NCBI GenBank assembly: GCA_023150615.1
Contig: JAKLKO010000023.1
Location: 1 to 64,000 of the forward strand
DNA from: Phycisphaerae bacterium
Lineage (GTDB): Bacteria > Planctomycetota > Phycisphaerae > UBA1845 > UTPLA1
DNA length: 64,000 nucleotides
Direction of reading: 5' to 3'
Of this stretch, positions 7,897 to 17,300 are shown one piece after another; positions within the stretch are counted from its first letter, which is position 1, and every line of letters starts with the position of its first letter. The notes under the pieces were generated by a model, which made no database searches, was not told the origin of the DNA, and worked only from the letters and a program-made list of their open reading frames with translations. The translations under genes were made by a program, and so were the position numbers.

Positions 7897-8862
7897 ATGC
7901 GTGAAAAAGTTATCATCATCGGTTCCGGACCCGCCGGGCTGACCGCGGCCATCTACGCCGGCCGCGCGGCGCTGCGGCCGCTGGTCTTCGAGGGCTTCTC
8001 GGCCGGAGGCCTGATTCCCGGCGGGCAACTCATGTTCACGACGGACGTGGAAAACTACCCCGGGTTCCCGACAGGCGTGCTCGGCCCGGACCTCATGAAG
8101 AACTTCCGCGATCAGGCCGAGCGCTGCGGAGCACGGCTCATCACGCAGGACGTCAGCGAGGTGGACTTCCGCCGGCGGCCGTTTGTCGTCCGGAGCGACG
8201 ACCACACGGTCGAAGCCCACGCCGTAATCATCGCCACCGGCGCGCGTGCCAACTGGCTCAACCTCCCGAACGAGCAGCGCCTCGCGAAGTCCGGCGGCGG
8301 CGTGTCGGCGTGCGCAGTCTGCGATGGCGCGCTGCCGACGTTCCGCCAGCAGGAGCTGGTCGTCGTCGGCGGCGGAGACTCGGCGATCGAGGAGGGCAGC
8401 TACCTGACGAAGTTCGCGAAGAAGGTCCATCTCGTGCACCGCCGCGACCGGCTCCGCGCAAGCAAGGCGATGCAGGAGCGCTTCTTCAAGCTCGTCGAGG
8501 CGGGGAAGATGTCGCCCGTCTGGGACACGCAGGTGATCGACGTGCTCGGCGACTCCATGATCACCGGCGTGCGGCTGAAGAACGTGAAGACCGGCGCGGA
8601 GAGCGAGCTGCCGTGCAAGGGCCTGTTCCTCGCCATCGGGCATACGCCCAACACGGAGGTTTTCCGCGGCCAGATCGAGTGCGACGAGAAGGGGTACATC
8701 CGCCTGCCGCGGCCAGGGAGCACCTGCACGAACGTCGAGGGCGTCTTCGCGGCGGGCGACGTGGCGGACCACGTCTATCGACAGGCCGTGACGGCGGCCG
8801 GGACGGGATGCATGGCAGCGCTGGACGCCGAGCGCTGGCTGGCGGCACAGGGAATCGAGTGA
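7897..8862 (+). CDS. trxB: Thioredoxin-disulfide reductase
   Basis: This 321-aa flavoprotein reduces thioredoxin with NADPH in the cytoplasm. The FAD-binding GSGPAG is at residues 9-14, the redox-active CAVC disulfide at 139-142, the NADPH-binding GGGDSA near 158-163, and the C-terminal FAD motif VFAAGDVAD precedes a final YRQAVTAAGTGCMAALDAE. Length and motif order match low-molecular-weight TrxB. The ATG at 7897 is preferred because AGGAA lies just upstream and the FAD fold begins immediately. An upstream in-frame ATG at 7798 would add 33 poorly conserved residues. The gene is convergent with the broken VOC gene. Confidence 0.95.
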   Translation: MREKVIIIGSGPAGLTAAIYAGRAALRPLVFEGFSAGGLIPGGQLMFTTDVENYPGFPTGVLGPDLMKNFRDQAERCGARLITQDVSEVDFRRRPFVVRSDDHTVEAHAVIIATGARANWLNLPNEQRLAKSGGGVSACAVCDGALPTFRQQELVVVGGGDSAIEEGSYLTKFAKKVHLVHRRDRLRASKAMQERFFKLVEAGKMSPVWDTQVIDVLGDSMITGVRLKNVKTGAESELPCKGLFLAIGHTPNTEVFRGQIECDEKGYIRLPRPGSTCTNVEGVFAAGDVADHVYRQAVTAAGTGCMAALDAERWLAAQGIE

Positions 8863-8889
8863 AGCGTGCGGCAGTCGCGGGCGGGCTTG

Positions 8890-9273
8890 TCACGCCCCGA
8901 CGATCGCGCACACCGCCCGGGCCGGATTGCGGATGACGCAGAACTTCTGTGTCCCGGCGATGCGCGGCCCGTCGAGGACCTTGCCGCCGAGTTCGACGCA
9001 GCGGCGCACGCCGCGATCAAGGTCGTCGGCCTGTACATGAACTAGTCACTGCGGCGAAATCTTCGCGTTCACGCCGCGGGCATGACACACGCCCGCCACC
9101 GTCTCGCCAGAGCTGGGCAAGTTCATGCGGAAATCGGCGTCGTCAACCATCTTGACGGGCGACGACGTCCAGCCGATCACCTCGCAGCGGAAGCGACGCG
9201 GGTCGTCCGCGTTGGGCACGGTCAGGCGATGCCAGCCCATCGAGCCGACGGCGGGCGACTTGCTCTCCGGCAT
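8890..9273 (-). pseudogene. VOC (glyoxalase-like) family gene with internal TGA
   Basis: The frame encodes a 127-residue VOC-family protein interrupted at codon 76 (TGA at 9046-9048). Before the stop it reads MGWHRLTVPNADD, MNLPSSGETVAGVCHARGVN and KISPQ. After it, in the same frame, it reads LVHVQADDLDRGVRRCVELGG and KVLDGPRIAGTQKF, ending AIVGA. VOC homologues usually have Trp at this point (PPxWxVYV), so one change from TGG to TGA explains the break. The start overlaps the SRPBCC stop (ATGA). Either the gene is dead, or a truncated 75-aa form is made. Confidence 0.75.
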
Positions 9274-9734
9274 CAGTGAGCGCCCGTGCGCTGCGATTCG
9301 ATCGCCTTGCGCAGGTCTTCCATGTCCTGCTCGATGCACTTCTTCACCGACTTGGCGAAGAGGCCGGCCAGCGGCGACATCAACTTCGCGAAGAAGGAGA
9401 TCGCCTCGCAACGCAGGTCCAGCGAGACGCGCGTGCCGGCGGAGTCCGGGTGAAACTCGAACCGGCTCGTCCAGCGCGCGCCGCACGAATCGCAGACGAC
9501 GGTATAGGATCGGCCGGGCTGAAAATCCGCAATCTCCATCTCCTCGGTCGCCTCGCGGTTGAACATCACGCGCGTTTCGCGGAAGCGCGTGCCCTTGCGG
9601 ATCGGGCCGTCGGTCAGGACTTCCAGCTTCTTGATCCCGCTGACCCGCTGATCTGCTGTTCGAAGATCAGTGAATAGCGAGAATGTCGTCGCCGGGTCGG
9701 CACGATACTGCTTTTCGTACTGGTACGAAATCAC
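9273..9734 (-). CDS. SRPBCC (START-like) family protein
   Basis: This 153-aa protein has the pattern of polyketide-cyclase/AHSA1-like SRPBCC folds: an N-terminal strand with EKQYRADPATTFSLFTDL, a central antiparallel sheet (GTRFRETRVMFNREATEEME; RYTVVCD-type strands) and a long C-terminal helix (SVKKCIEQDMEDLRKAIES). The fold binds hydrophobic ligands in a deep cavity, and the ligand here is unknown. A CDSCG dithiol (about residues 80-84) is unusual for the fold. Its ATG overlaps the kinase stop and its stop overlaps the VOC start, so it lies inside a tightly coupled operon. Confidence 0.8.
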   Translation of the reverse strand: MISYQYEKQYRADPATTFSLFTDLRTADQRVSGIKKLEVLTDGPIRKGTRFRETRVMFNREATEEMEIADFQPGRSYTVVCDSCGARWTSRFEFHPDSAGTRVSLDLRCEAISFFAKLMSPLAGLFAKSVKKCIEQDMEDLRKAIESQRTGAH

Positions 9735-12304
9735 GGTCTGGTCTCTCCGCGCCTGGTCGCGCCCTCGCGCGATGAACCCGTCGGCTGCGTCGTGGGGCGG
9801 TTGGCGCCCTGCTCAATCGCCCGCTCGCACTCGCGAATCCACTCCTGCGATGGATGCGTCCAGCTCGGGTCATCCTTCGCCAGGTCGTGGCAGCGCCGAA
9901 ACGCCTCCAGCGCCTCATTGAGCTGTCCGGCGGATTGAAGCGCAAGGCCGAGTCGACCATACCCGATCGCCAGCACCGGGTCGATCCGGACTGCGGCACG
10001 ATACGCGTCGACGGCGTCGCGCGTCGAGTTCCGTTTTTCCAGCGCCAGGCCGAGGTCGACGTACGTCGGCGCGTGAGCGGGCTGAAGCTCGATCGAGTGC
10101 CGCAGCGCGTCGATGGCCGCGTCGACCTCGCCCTTCTCACGCAGCGCGATCCCCAGCGCCCGCCACACGCCGCCGGTCTGCGGCCGCAGCGCAATCGCAC
10201 GATGGTAGCAGCGAATCGCCTCCTCCCATCGCTTCTGCGGAACTTGCGTGTAGGCCGCGTCGAACGCCAGCATGAAATCATCGGGATGAAGCCGCAGGGC
10301 GCGTTGGTACACCGCCGTGGATCGTTCGCCGTCGCCGGCCATGGCGTAGGCCGTTCCGAGCCACGACAGCGTCCGCGGAAGGAGCTTGTCGAAGTCTCCC
10401 TCTGCTTCGAGCTTTCGCAGCGCGTCGAGGTCGAGCTTGCCGGAGTAGATCAGCTTGCGGAGTTTCGTCCGGAAGGGATCGGGATCGGCCGCGTACAGAA
10501 TCTCGATCTTCTGTTGGAGCTGGGGCATCGTGAATCGTCGGACGCCGAATTGCATCAGGTGCCCCTCGGTCGCAATCCACAGCTCCACACCGTCCGCGAG
10601 CTGCGTCGCGAGCGGACTGGATCGGATCTTCGCCACGATCTGGTTGGCCGGAAGGGATTCGAGATCGAGGCCGTACTCGCGATACGCGGCACGAAGCTGC
10701 TCGCTCATCCACTCCCAGCTCGCGCGGTCGTCGTGCGTTGCCCCGACAATCACCACCTCCTCGATCCGCTCCGTCAGACGCCGGTCCGCGTCGGTCCGCC
10801 GGATCTCGGCCAACAGCGTCTCCGCCCGACGTCGGACGGTCGCATCCAGCTCCGGTGCGCCGACCATCTGCTCGATCTGACGCGCCAGCGCGAGCACGTC
10901 GTTCCACTCCGCCGGCCGTCCGGGCCGTACGGTCTTCGCCTCGCCGAAGCGCATGAGCGCCTGCTGCATGACGTCTTCGAGCAGCTCGACGTTGTGCTGA
11001 GTGCGAAGCGATCGCTGGTGCTCCATCCAGCCCGCGCCGCCGACCGCGACAAGGACCGCCGCACAGATCGCCGTCGCCAGCGCGACGGTCAGCCGCCGCG
11101 CGCGACGCTCGCCCCGCGCGGTGGCAGCCGCCTCCGCGGCCTCGACCTCCAGCCGATGCGCCCGTCGCTCGAGCGCATCGAGATAGCGCTCCACCACGCC
11201 CGCGACGACGCCGGCATCGTGCGGCCGGTCGCACGGTTCCGGCGACAGGCATGCGCGGACCAGCGCGATCAGCTCCTCGTCCGCGCCGCAGCGGTCGAGT
11301 CGCTCATGCGCCGCAACGAGATCGCCGCCGGCCGCGCGGCGCAGCACGTCCGATGGCTCGCCGACGTACGGAGGCCGGCCCGTCAGGACCTCGCACAGCA
11401 TCGCGCCGAGCGCGAACACGTCGGTTCGCTCGTCGATCCGCGCGACCTCGCCGCGCGCCTGCTCGGGCGCCATGTAGGCCGGTGTGCCCATGACCGATCC
11501 GGCGAGCGATTCGAAACCCTCGGACTCCGTGCGGACCGTCGCCACGACGCTCTCATCCGTGCGCGTGTGATCTTCCGTCCGATCCGGCCGCGCGACCTTC
11601 GCCAGTCCCCAGTCGACGACCTGAACTTCGCCGAACGCGCCGACCATCACGTTCGACGGTTTCAGATCGCGATGGATGACGCCCTTGGCGTGCGCAAACG
11701 CGATCGTCTGGCACACCTGGTGAAAGATCGTCAAATAGCGCTGCCGCTCGGTGGAAACATCGGGGCGGTGGTGCAGCAACTCGGCCAGCGTCTGGCCGCG
11801 GACCAGCCGCATGGTGAAATACGGTGTGCGGTCGTCGTGCAGCCCGAGCTCATAGACCGGCAGGATGCCCGGGTGCTGTAACTGGCCGGCGATCTGCGCC
11901 TCTTCGACGAAGCGCTGGATCATCGTCGGATTCTTGCGGTGATGATCGCGGAGGACCTTCATGGCGACGTCGCGGCCGAGATCGACGTCGCGGATCTTGT
12001 AAATCGCGCCGATGCCGCCGCGCGCGATCTCGCCCACGACCTGATAGCGTGCCGCGCGGCCCATGACGCCGGCCGGAAGGCGCTCGTCCGGGCGGACAAT
12101 CGGCGCAGGCGACTCGGGAACATCGCGCAGGCAGATGTGCGGCGCGACGCCGATCGACTGCACCAGCGTCGCGAGCACGCCGTCGGACCGCGATCCAACG
12201 CCGGAGTCATCCGCCCCGAACGCGGCCCGCAGGCCCGCATCGAGCCACGAGTCTCTCGCCGCACCCATCGAATCAGCGTTCTGTTCATCCATCAGGCTCA
12301 TCAT
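9731..12304 (-). CDS. Ser/Thr protein kinase with TPR repeats
   Basis: This is an 857-aa PknB-type receptor-like kinase. The kinase domain covers about 87-335: glycine loop GEIARGGIGAIY, Lys116 in AMKVL, catalytic HRDLKPSN at 211-218, metal-binding DWG at 231-233 (in place of DFG) and APEQARGE. A membrane helix near 400-425 (VALATAICAAVLVAVGG) is followed by a roughly 420-aa sensor half that ends in several TPRs (for example YQRALRLHPDDFML, YRAAVRIDPVLAIGYGRLG). Membrane signalling by substrate phosphorylation is expected. It lies between the ECF sigma factor upstream (120-nt gap) and the SRPBCC gene downstream (ATGA overlap). Confidence 0.93.
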   Translation of the reverse strand: MMSLMDEQNADSMGAARDSWLDAGLRAAFGADDSGVGSRSDGVLATLVQSIGVAPHICLRDVPESPAPIVRPDERLPAGVMGRAARYQVVGEIARGGIGAIYKIRDVDLGRDVAMKVLRDHHRKNPTMIQRFVEEAQIAGQLQHPGILPVYELGLHDDRTPYFTMRLVRGQTLAELLHHRPDVSTERQRYLTIFHQVCQTIAFAHAKGVIHRDLKPSNVMVGAFGEVQVVDWGLAKVARPDRTEDHTRTDESVVATVRTESEGFESLAGSVMGTPAYMAPEQARGEVARIDERTDVFALGAMLCEVLTGRPPYVGEPSDVLRRAAGGDLVAAHERLDRCGADEELIALVRACLSPEPCDRPHDAGVVAGVVERYLDALERRAHRLEVEAAEAAATARGERRARRLTVALATAICAAVLVAVGGAGWMEHQRSLRTQHNVELLEDVMQQALMRFGEAKTVRPGRPAEWNDVLALARQIEQMVGAPELDATVRRRAETLLAEIRRTDADRRLTERIEEVVIVGATHDDRASWEWMSEQLRAAYREYGLDLESLPANQIVAKIRSSPLATQLADGVELWIATEGHLMQFGVRRFTMPQLQQKIEILYAADPDPFRTKLRKLIYSGKLDLDALRKLEAEGDFDKLLPRTLSWLGTAYAMAGDGERSTAVYQRALRLHPDDFMLAFDAAYTQVPQKRWEEAIRCYHRAIALRPQTGGVWRALGIALREKGEVDAAIDALRHSIELQPAHAPTYVDLGLALEKRNSTRDAVDAYRAAVRIDPVLAIGYGRLGLALQSAGQLNEALEAFRRCHDLAKDDPSWTHPSQEWIRECERAIEQGANRPTTQPTGSSREGATRRGETRP

Positions 12305-12424
12305 TCATCGCTCCCCGACCCGGCCCGATCGCCGGTCGTATCATCTATTCGCGTGTTGTTGCACTTTCGCGCGGAGAATCTGCCCGACTTCCGAAATTGC
12401 GTCGGGCGCGTTCGACCGGAACCG

Positions 12425-13102
12425 CTAGTCAAGCATTGCCAGCAGGTTGCGGCACTCCTGCTCCAGCCGGGCGCCCGGCGCCGGGTCGTAGGAGGCCAGC
12501 ACGTCCAGCAGCGCCCGGCGGAATTCCGCCCGCGCCTTGGCGTGCTCGCGGTGCACCTGCGCCGCGTCCGACCGCCAGCGGGCCGCAATCTCGCGGATCG
12601 GCAGGTTCTCGCCGAAGCGCAGCCTCAGCAGCTCCACTCGCCGGCGCGCATCGTCCGTGTCGGCCAGCTCGGCCTGCCGGGCGGCCGCCTGGCGCATGAT
12701 CGACTGCGCCCATGCGCGATCGAACACCGCCGACAGGGCGGTCTCGTCGTGCGGCACCTGATTCAGCGCATCGGCGTCCGCCGGCGGCGACTCGCGGGCC
12801 CGTGCGCGGCGGGCCTCGATTCGCAGGGCCACGTTTCGCACCACGCCATGCAGGAATGCGCGGAATCCGCCCGGCCGGTCGGGCTGGACGTTGGACAGTG
12901 CGCCCGACTCGCGGAAGAACTCGACGAAGACCTCCTGAACCGCATCGTCAAGTTCGTGTTGAAGCGGTCCGTTTCCCCAGCGCGCCCGCAGATAGCGGCG
13001 GATCACCGGCTCATAGCGCCGCGCCACCGTCTCGCGCGCCGACGCGTCGCCACCGGCCGCGCCGCGGATCAGCGTCCAGCACGTGGATTCGTTCGAGTTC
13101 AT
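12425..13102 (-). CDS. ECF-type RNA polymerase sigma factor
   Basis: This 225-aa sigma factor has region 2 with ELDDAVQEVFVEFFRE and FRAFLHGVVRNVALR, and region 4 with LLRLRFGENLPIREIAARW followed by a helix-turn-helix-like AAQVHREHAKARAEFRRAL. The start at 13102 gives the usual length, and a longer frame up to 13222 has no support. The gene precedes the kinase-TPR gene on the same strand, an arrangement in which the kinase or its partners probably control the sigma factor. No anti-sigma gene is adjacent. Confidence 0.88.
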   Translation of the reverse strand: MNSNESTCWTLIRGAAGGDASARETVARRYEPVIRRYLRARWGNGPLQHELDDAVQEVFVEFFRESGALSNVQPDRPGGFRAFLHGVVRNVALRIEARRARARESPPADADALNQVPHDETALSAVFDRAWAQSIMRQAAARQAELADTDDARRRVELLRLRFGENLPIREIAARWRSDAAQVHREHAKARAEFRRALLDVLASYDPAPGARLEQECRNLLAMLD

Positions 13103-13419
13103 CGGCTCAACATCGCGTTCCCCGCCCACGTGCCGGAGGCAATTCGGGATGCGGTTCTCATAACGCGCGCAACCTCCACGGTTTTCCCGGTGCAACGGCC
13201 CGACGTGTCGCCCGAGAACCAACCGCGATACCGTATCCAGTTTACGCGCTCATTGCAGAAGTGCCGCGCCCGTTCGACCGAAGAGCATTGATAATCCGGG
13301 GCGTCGAATGGCTCGACGCGGGCATCGGCCCGCCCCGACACGACGCGGCCGATTCTCGGCCGCAGGGAGCGCGTTCTCCGTCCACGGGCCCGCGATCCGG
13401 GCTTGCACGAGCCGCCGAA
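13103..13419. other. Intergenic, divergent control region
   Basis: About 317 bases lie between the ECF sigma start (minus) and the PilZ-like ORF (plus). Open frames here look non-coding. Promoters for both directions should lie here, but no convincing consensus pair was found. Confidence 0.4.
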
Positions 13420-13911
13420 ATGAACCCGCAGCACACTGGCTCAAACCGCCTTTCACCGCGTGGCCGGATCGCGATCGACCGCGACGCCGCGCGATTGATG
13501 CATCGATCGACCGCCTCATTGCAGTCCGATCGATCCTCGACCCTCAGCGCGGTCGCCATGTGCTCCTGCGTCGACTCCGGCGTGGAGTCCGCTTTCATCG
13601 CGACGCTCACGCAACTGTGCGCCGATGGAATGTCGTTCCAACATTCCTCGCTGCTGCCGGCCGGGACGCCATGTCAACTGAAGATCGTCCTCTGGGACGG
13701 GCGGCGCTTCGAAGTCGCCGGCCGGGTTACGCACTCCGCGTATGGTCGCGGCACGGACATTGAGATCCGCGTGCGTTTCGACCGGCTGATTCCGCTGCAA
13801 CCGAACGGAATCGCGTCGTTTCGATCCGGCAGCGTCGCTCAGTGCACGCCCGGGTTTCCATCGTCCGCGTCGCAAACCTCGCCGAACCCGTCGCCGTCGC
13901 CGTCGAGCTGA
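13420..13911 (+). CDS. PilZ-like domain protein
   Basis: This 163-aa protein has a stretch at about residues 62-123 with PilZ features: LTQLCADGMSFQHSSLLPAG resembles the DxSxxGMSF strand-turn of PilZ, followed by QLKIVLWDGRRFEVAGRV and a final strand DIEIRVRF. The RxxxR part of the c-di-GMP site is not clear (RGRIAIDR at 14-21 is a weak candidate), so ligand binding is uncertain. The last 70 bases overlap the convergent TSP3-lipoprotein gene, which makes the Ser/Pro-rich C-terminal tail doubtful. No strong ribosome-binding site is seen. Confidence 0.5.
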   Translation: MNPQHTGSNRLSPRGRIAIDRDAARLMHRSTASLQSDRSSTLSAVAMCSCVDSGVESAFIATLTQLCADGMSFQHSSLLPAGTPCQLKIVLWDGRRFEVAGRVTHSAYGRGTDIEIRVRFDRLIPLQPNGIASFRSGSVAQCTPGFPSSASQTSPNPSPSPSS

Positions 13912-14213
13912 TTCGGATTGGAATCCGTCGGACAATTGTCGCACAGGTTTCCGACGCCGTCGTTGTCGGTGTCCGCCTGATTCGCGTTTGCGGTCGTCGG
14001 ACAGTTGTCGCACGCATCGCCGACGCCGTCGGCATCCGTGTCGGCCTGCGTCGGGTTGGAGTCGTTCGGACAGTTGTCCGTGCTGTTCCCGACGCCGTCG
14101 CCGTCGCGGTCGATGAAGAACGGCACGAAGAACGGGCACCCGGCCAGTGCGATCGGCGTGACCGCCAGCGAGATCGCGAATGCCGCACGGAGCGAAAGTC
14201 GCCTGCGAGACAT
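13839..14213 (-). CDS. Lipoprotein with thrombospondin type 3 calcium-binding repeats
   Basis: This 124-aa lipoprotein has a signal sequence ending in the lipobox ALAGC (Cys about residue 25). Repeats of the pattern DxDxDGVGDxCDNCP follow almost immediately: IDRDGDGVGNSTDNCPND, ADTDADGVGDACDNCPTT, ADTDNDGVGNLCDNCPTD and a final DGDGDGFGEVC. Such repeats bind calcium and stiffen extracellular proteins. The start at 14213 has GGAGGA 7 nt upstream. Nothing beyond the repeats is present, so it is probably a short surface spacer or fragment-like lipoprotein. Confidence 0.85.
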   Translation of the reverse strand: MSRRRLSLRAAFAISLAVTPIALAGCPFFVPFFIDRDGDGVGNSTDNCPNDSNPTQADTDADGVGDACDNCPTTANANQADTDNDGVGNLCDNCPTDSNPNQLDGDGDGFGEVCDADDGNPGVH

Positions 14214-14270
14214 GGTTGCTTCCTCCAGCATGAGGACGAGGATCTGAACCCGCACAGTGTAACCCCCGTC

Positions 14271-14306
14271 CGGCCCGCCGTATGCAGCACCTCGATCGGC
14301 GGGCCG
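14271..14306 (-). terminator. Perfect 10-bp GC hairpin after the cyclase gene
   Basis: CGGCCCGCCG at 14271-14280 and CGGCGGGCCG at 14297-14306 are perfectly complementary around a 16-nt loop, 7 nt beyond the cyclase stop. No T-run follows, so it is terminator-like but not a classic intrinsic terminator. Confidence 0.45.
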
Positions 14307-14313
14307 CGAGGGC

Positions 14314-17300
14314 CTATTTCTCCTTCAATTCCAGCGCTCCGGTCCATTCATCGTCGGGCGCGAAGAGCTTCTTCTCCTGACAGGCGTCGATGTACGCGCT
14401 CGCGCCGGCGTCATCGACGCGCCGCGCGAGGATCCGCGTGAACGCCACGATGCACTCGTCCCACCGCCGCTGCTTGTACAGCTCTACGCCCGCCTCGAAG
14501 CGGCGGATGTACTCGGCCTGCTCCTCGTTCAGCTCACCCGTGCGGCAGACCAGCTCATAAACCGGCACGGTCAAGCGCTTTCCCTTGACCTGAAGCTCGG
14601 CCAGATAGCGCCAGACGTACTGATGCTCGACCACCGCCCGCGTCGGCCCGCTGACGAGCAGACGCGTGCCGAACACCTTGTTCGCCGGCTCGAGCCGCGC
14701 CGCGAGGTTCGCCACGTCGCCGATGACGGTGTAGTCCGCCTTGCGCTTCGAGCCGAATCGGCCCACGCCCGCGACGCCGGTCGCGATGCCGATCCGCATC
14801 TGAAGCCTGAGGAACAGCTCGTCCGAGGGTCCCAGCTCGCGCTTCAACCGTTCCAGCGCCGCGAAGGAATCGAGCGCCGCCTCGGTGGCGCGCTGCACGT
14901 GGTCCGGCTGCGGGTTCACGTTGGGATTGAAGAACGCCATGATGCCGTCGCCGAGGAACTTGTTCAGGAACGCCTCGTGGCGGAACAGCGCCTCGGACAT
15001 GTAGTCGAGGTAGGTGTTGAGGACGCGCTGCACGCGATGCGAGTCGGCCTGCTCGGCGATGGTCGTGAAACCTTGCAGGTCGGAGAAAAAACACGTGACC
15101 TCGCGGTTCTCGACGCGCTGCAACGCCTCGGCCGTGGCCGGGTCCTCGGCGATCCGCCGAGCGAGCTTCGGATCCGTGAATTCCGCGAGCTGCGCCTGGA
15201 CGTAGCGCTTCTGCCGCTCGGCCGTCAGTTGCCGGTACAGCGTCACCAGCACCCACGGCAGCGCGATGCTCGCCAGCGGACCGACGATCAGCACCCACAT
15301 CCCCAGTCCGGCGAACAGCACGTAGAAGTTCAGCAGCGCGTAGCCGGCCATCGTCGCCAGCGTTACGCCGAGCGTCACGATCGGCCCGCGCGTCGCGGTC
15401 AGCAGCGTCGTCACCGTGCCCAGCAGCAGCATCAGCACGACGACGGTCGAGCGGTGTGGGCGCGACACAAAGCGGTCCACGAGGAATGCATTGAGCACGT
15501 TGCTGTGCGCGAGCACGCCCGGCAGGTTCGCATCGATCGGCGCGGCAACGATGTCGCCCAGCGCCGTCGCGGTGTAGCCGACGAAGACAATCTTGTCGCG
15601 GATCAGCGGTTCGAGCCGCGCGTGGGTCTCGGTGATGCGCTGTTCGATGGCGCGGTTGGCGGCCCGGAGCCGCGCGATCGGGCCGGTCAGCGTCGCGTGG
15701 GCGGTGCGGACCGCCTCGAATTCCGCGCGCTCATCGTCGCTCTCCGGCGTCAGGCCGCGGAGTTGCTCGTACGCCAGCTCCACCATCGACTCGCTGTTCC
15801 GCTGGTCGCGCTCGATCTCCTGCGTCAACGACTCGATCCGCCGCGCCCGCGCCGTCGCCTCGGCCGAGCCGGACTCGCCGCGCAGCGCCGCCTGGTGCTG
15901 CACTCGCGACAGCCGCACCAGCTCCTCGCAGCGCTCCACGTACGTCGCGGCGAATTCGCGCTTCGTCGCGCGAATCAGGTCCGCCATGCGAATGTTGATC
16001 CGCGTGCGATTCTCCGCCATCAGCCGCCGATCCGACGACAGCGCCAGCACGCCCGCCGCCGCCAGATGCGGAAAATCCGCGCCGCGACGCCACTGCGCGC
16101 CCGTGCGCGTCCACGGAACGATCATCCGCGCCTCGGCGTCGGCCGGCGCGCGACGCACGGCCGAACCTGCCGATGAGCGAAGCTCGACGTAGCGGTCCGG
16201 CGTAAAGGCGATGTCCTCGTCGCGGACCTCCAGCACGTCGCACGCCAGCGCCAGCCCGAGCTGCCGCAGGACCCGCCCCTCGTGCTCCGCCAGGAGCGGC
16301 ATCTCGCGAAACTTCCCATCCTCGTCCTTGCGAAACACGACGAATCCGACGTCCCTCGCCGCCGCGCACAGCGACTCCAGCGGCGCGATGATCTCCTCCG
16401 CCGATCCAACCTGCCCGCGCCACGCGGCCGGCAGCGCCGTCGCCCGCGATCGCAGCACGCGAAGCGCCCGCTGGGTCCGAAGCGCCCGCGTCAGGTCCCT
16501 CGAATCGGCCGTCACCACGTCGCGCGCCTGGCCCGGCAGCGCGAGCGACATCAGGTCATCGATACCCGTGTCGGGATTCGCATCGAGCAGCCGCGCGGCC
16601 AGTCGCGCCGCCGCCTCGCGCTTCGACGCCGCGAATACGGCCGCCAAATCGCGCCGGGACAGCCCCAGTCGCTCGGTGAGCGCATCCTCGTTCAGACTGA
16701 ATTCGCGCATCAGCGCGTGAACAACCCGCGCCCGACGCCACTCAGCCAGATTGACGTCCGACGGTATCAGCGTCGTCGCCTTGCCGGCCAGCGCGAGCGT
16801 CGTCGCGGGTCCCGACACGACCGGCGCGGCCTCCAGCCGGCGGATCAGTTCCGACCGGCGCTCGATCGAGCTGCCGCCCGTCTGAAGCTCGAAGTGCATG
16901 CTCAGGTAGACGTTGCCCGCGCGACGCACGGCGTCAGCCAGCTCGAGGTCCGGCCAGACGATGTTCTGCTCGTTCATCGCACCGAGAATCCGCTCCGCGC
17001 CGGGCGCATCGGCCGACGGCGTCGCGAGATTGACGCGGTACGGCTCCGGCTCATCGAACAGCAGATCGAGCGCGATCGCCGATGCGCCCAGCTCGTGCAG
17101 CGTCCGCACCAGGTCCGCGACGACGTCGCGCGGCCACGGCCAGCGCCCGATCCGTTCCAGCGAGCCGTCGTCGATGTCGACGTGGACGATCCGTGGATCG
17201 GCCGGCACGCGGTTCGCATAGCGGAATCGCAGATCGAGTGCGAGGCGTTCGAGCGGATCGAGCCGCGGCGTCAGCAGTCCGGCCGTGCCCAGCGTGATCG

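Noticed and set aside
9046-9048. Reading the VOC TGA as selenocysteine or as Trp by code change
   Set aside because: No SECIS-like hairpin was apparent after the codon, relatives have Trp rather than Cys there, and several genes in the window use TGA as a normal stop.
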